8,460 bases of DNA, from NCBI GenBank assembly GCA_030430725.1, contig JAUIKP010000126.1, forward strand, positions 1-8,460, given 5' to 3'. The translations under genes and the position numbers were made by a program. The notes under the pieces were generated by a model, which made no database searches, had not been told where the DNA came from, and saw only the letters and a list, made by a program, of their open reading frames with translations. Positions 6,538 through 8,460 of the stretch are shown here, in pieces. Numbering within the stretch: position 1 is the first letter of the stretch; each line of letters starts with the position of its first letter. The DNA comes from Nitrospiria bacterium (lineage in GTDB: Bacteria > Nitrospirota > Nitrospiria > Nitrospirales > UBA8639).

Positions 6538-7322
6538 ATTGAAAAAGTATGTCATATTTTCCCGCCACGAGCTACAATCAAAAGTGCAGGATGCACTCTC
6601 CAAGCGAGAGGAGGCAGAGGCCCATCATCATCATCCGTCCAGGCGGAATACCGCGACACGGAAGGGGACGGTGCGCAAGCGAAAGCGCTAGGAGACGACC
6701 ATTCGACCGGAATCCCAAGAGGTCCGAACGGTCATGGAGAACTGAGAACACCTGATTCACTATAATCACCTTCCTGACGGTACCTGGAAGTACTTGGGTC
6801 CCTACCATATTGCCGAGCCACCGTCCTCGCTGGTAAGACCACGCACTGATAAGACTTCCCGCCGACTCAAGCCCTCAGTTTATGCAACCTGCTTAATCGG
6901 GAAGACGCTCATAGTGGGCAAGAAGATTTTTCGACAATTGAATCCCCCTCACCTTTTTGAGCAGGTCGCGGGATGAGAGAGCCACACGGATAGTTTCAAA
7001 AAGCCCATTTCCAGGGTCGCCGCCTATTCTTTTTTCCACACTGATAGACAACGGCTAGAGTCTATTCTCTTCGGCAATTGCGGCCTCTCTCTTAATTTGG
7101 GAATCCTAGAGCCAGCGAATATACCCGCACTGTTGATTCGGAAACTTATTCAGCTTCCAATCAAAAAAGGAGACTCAAAGATAGCAAGGGCAAACAGTGG
7201 ACTTTACAAAGGGGAAAGATGGCCGTGGAGACCCCTTATTGACGCCATCGGTAACCAATAATTGTCAGTCGGAGAGAAGTGAATGAAAATTTGAAGTGCA
7301 ACACGGAGAAATGAGCCAAAAC
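6538..7322. other. Gene-poor region, possible decayed reading frame
   Basis: No intact gene is convincing in these 785 bp. On the plus strand, one reading frame from about 6503 to 6976 is interrupted only by TAG at 6689-6691 and TGA at 6743-6745. Its last 76 codons have protein-like content (DGTWKYLGPYHIAEPP and SVYATCLIGKTLIVGKKIF). This could be a decayed gene, but I recognise no family and there is no good ribosome binding site. From 6977 to 7322 I see nothing beyond short frames with stops in all directions. Confidence 0.3.
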
Positions 7323-7598
7323 TTATCGTGAGTTCAAACCCCACCGTTTCCTCTTTTCATCCTGCTCAACCTCTTTCACCAATTCGATCATGGTGTCTTT
7401 ATGAAGCAACCGCAACATCTCACCACAGGTATGGTCCAATTCCCCGGTGCCCATATTATGCAACCCTGCCCGACGGGCAATTTCTTCCTGAAAAACCCCC
7501 TTTCCCCCGGGCTCGGCATCCGGATGCCCACGAAGAACCTCTAGTATATGATCCTTTAGGCTATTAATCAGCTCCATGCCCCGTTGATGAAAATTCAT
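7323..7598 (-). CDS. Small protein, probably winged-helix-like
   Basis: This is a 91-aa protein starting at ATG 7598-7596, with AGAGGGG about 5 nt upstream. A later ATG (M8, 7577) is possible. It has no signal peptide or membrane segment. The order of elements suggests a winged helix: a first helix (MELINSLKDHILEVLRGHP), a Gly-rich turn, a second helix (GVFQEEIARRAGL), a third (GELDHTCGEMLRLLHKDTMIELVKEV) and a basic C-terminal segment ending KRKRWGLNSR that could form the wing strand. A DNA-binding regulator is the best guess but rests on pattern only. It is isolated, about 250 bp from the tRNA-derived attachment site, and so lies just outside the element end if that site marks its border. 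Confidence 0.6.
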   Translation of the reverse strand: MNFHQRGMELINSLKDHILEVLRGHPDAEPGGKGVFQEEIARRAGLHNMGTGELDHTCGEMLRLLHKDTMIELVKEVEQDEKRKRWGLNSR

Positions 7599-7847
7599 AG
7601 CGTCCCCTCTGAAATGATCATTCCCCTTGCCCTTTAATTTTCTCAGGATTACACAACCAGTTCAACAAGTAGACAGAAACATTTCTTGCTACTCTCTTAA
7701 GCTTCCAAATCCTTAGGCTTGAGTGAACTCAGGAAATCACTATAAAAATCCGAGCTCTCGCACTCATCCCTCAATTTTTAAAAATAAACGGGATGGATTA
7801 TTTTGTGATACCGATGGGTTTGGGGAAAACGTGGAATATTGAAAAGC

Positions 7848-7895
7848 TGGCTGGGGGACCAGGGATCGAACCTGGGCAGCCAGATCCAGAATCTG
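7848..7895 (-). other. 3' fragment of tRNA-Gln(CTG): putative integrative-element attachment site
   Basis: Read on the minus strand, these 48 bp are the 3' part of a tRNA. The anticodon loop is TTCTGGA (7891-7885, anticodon CTG) with its 3' stem strand TCTGG. A T arm follows with CCAGG, the TTCGATC loop and CCTGG, then the acceptor strand TCCCCCA, discriminator G and encoded CCA (7850-7848). The ending closely resembles the classic bacterial tRNA-Gln end. The D arm and 5' acceptor are absent: pairing of the anticodon stem fails at 7896, where a T run begins. Identity thus starts in the anticodon stem, a known crossover region of P4-type integrases, and the integrase gene lies 161 bp away. This is most simply an att half-site; a full tRNA-Gln gene should stand at the other end. 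Confidence 0.8.
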
Positions 7896-8008
7896 TTTTT
7901 TGCTCATTCTTCGCCGTTCCGCAAATTTCCTTACAATTCCAAAAAGCTAGCATTGATAGGGTGTTTATGCTTTAATAGGTTCCGTTCAATTCTTTCTGTT
8001 TCCTCTCC

Positions 8009-8029
8009 GGTGGATGCTGGGTGGATGCT
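8009..8029 (+). repeat. Tandem direct repeat upstream of the integrase
   Basis: GGTGGATGCT occurs at 8009-8018 and 8020-8029, an 11-bp period or about one helical turn. With the neighbouring 9-bp pair it lies between the attachment site and the integrase start, where arm-type integrase or excisionase sites are expected. Confidence 0.5.
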
Positions 8030-8036
8030 AGCGGAC

Positions 8037-8057
8037 AGCCAGACAGGTAGCCAGACA
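8037..8057 (+). repeat. Second tandem direct repeat, touching the integrase start codon
   Basis: AGCCAGACA occurs at 8037-8045 and 8049-8057, a 12-bp period, the second copy running into the A of the start codon. Binding here by integrase could repress its own gene, as known for P4-like systems; here that is inference from position. Confidence 0.45.
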
Positions 8058-8416
8058 TGAATGCTCCCCTTACGAAATCCAAAATTGACAGCTTTCTCCC
8101 TGGGCCAAAAGATGTCTTCGTGTGGGATACCACTCTACCCGGCTTTGGGCTGAAAATCACGCCGAGCGGCCATAAAGCCTATCTCCTCCAATACCGCTTG
8201 GGGGGCCGAGCGACCGCTAAAAAACGCTATACCATTGGGACGCATGGGACCTTCACCCCTGATCAAGCCCGAAAGGAAGCCGTTCGGTTACGGGGACTCA
8301 TTGCCAGTGGTCACGATCCGGCAGAGGCCAAAGCACAGTTGTCTGACCTCTTAGCCACATTGACAGAGGGTAAAGAGTATCTAAGTTGGCAAGCAGCACA
8401 CCAGTTGTTATACTGA
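8057..8416 (+). CDS. P4-type tyrosine integrase, truncated after the N-terminal arm-binding domain
   Basis: The frame gives 119 aa from ATG 8057. Residues about 1-94 match the arm-type DNA-binding domain (formerly DUF4102) at the N-terminus of P4-family integrases: LTKSKIDSFLPGPKDVFVWDTTLPGFGLKITPSGHKAYLLQYR, then RYTIGTHGTFTPDQARKEAVRLRGLIASGHDPAEAKA. Family members are about 400 aa, with a core-binding domain and an R-H-R-Y catalytic domain, both absent here. After about residue 95 the sequence (LSDLLATLTEGKEYLSWQAAHQLLY) no longer looks like an integrase and ends at TGA 8414-8416, consistent with a junction near 8340. The start has only a weak AGG upstream. It is probably non-functional as it stands. 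Its neighbour, the tRNA-Gln fragment, is its likely former target. Confidence 0.82.
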   Translation: MNAPLTKSKIDSFLPGPKDVFVWDTTLPGFGLKITPSGHKAYLLQYRLGGRATAKKRYTIGTHGTFTPDQARKEAVRLRGLIASGHDPAEAKAQLSDLLATLTEGKEYLSWQAAHQLLY

Positions 8417-8429
8417 GCTGCGCCAGAAA

Positions 8430-8460
8430 TTAACATTTTACACACGAGTGAAAATGTTAA
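8430..8460. repeat. Strong inverted repeat at the window end
   Basis: TTAACATTTT (8430-8439) is exactly complementary to AAAATGTTAA (8451-8460). Inside, CAC (8441-8443) pairs with GTG (8448-8450) around a 4-nt loop, with one bulged A, giving 13 bp in total. It lies 13 bp after the stop of the truncated integrase. It may be part of the end region of an insertion element, or a terminator. The window ends here, so its extent is unknown. Confidence 0.5.

Noticed and set aside
7850..7925. Complete tRNA-Gln gene
   Set aside because: The D arm and 5' acceptor strand are missing; only the 3' part from the anticodon stem onward is present.

Overview
The window reads as Gram-negative bacterial DNA. 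It encodes an outer-membrane beta-barrel, several signal-peptide proteins with good Shine-Dalgarno sites, and a tRNA-Gln 3' fragment with an encoded CCA. The style of the secreted proteins (a short exported fibronectin-III protein, an FG-GAP/metalloprotease hybrid, a two-component-barrel-type porin) reminds me of Nitrospirota such as Nitrospira, but no marker gene here proves this.

Layout: every gene from position 1 to about 7600 lies on the minus strand. In transcriptional order from the right these are: a 91-aa winged-helix-like protein (7323-7598); a long stretch without a credible gene (6385-7322); a two-gene unit of a 125-aa secreted protein of unknown function (6007-6384) and a 628-aa secreted metalloprotease-like protein with six FG-GAP/VCBS-type repeats (4092-5978); a small membrane protein (3501-3761); a 133-aa exported fibronectin type III protein (2516-2917) under a class I cyclic-di-GMP (GEMM) riboswitch (aptamer 3000-3084); an outer-membrane beta-barrel protein (484-1872); and the first 47 codons of another exported protein, cut by the window edge (1-141). 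All but the winged-helix and small membrane proteins look exported, so the block appears to serve the cell envelope or extracellular space, and at least one member seems tied to c-di-GMP signalling.

Right edge: a 48-bp copy of the 3' half of a tRNA-Gln(CTG) gene (7848-7895), without its 5' half, is followed by short tandem repeats and the N-terminal arm-binding domain of a P4-type tyrosine integrase (8057-8416). This is the expected anatomy of one end of an integrative element. The integrase is cut off after about 95 family-like residues, and a strong inverted repeat sits at the window end (8430-8460), so the integrase itself was probably hit by a further insertion.

The most interesting signal is the c-di-GMP riboswitch with a visible, competing expression platform that includes an anti-Shine-Dalgarno segment. 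Second is the tRNA-Gln-derived attachment site. I do not see a clearly new multi-gene system in this window.
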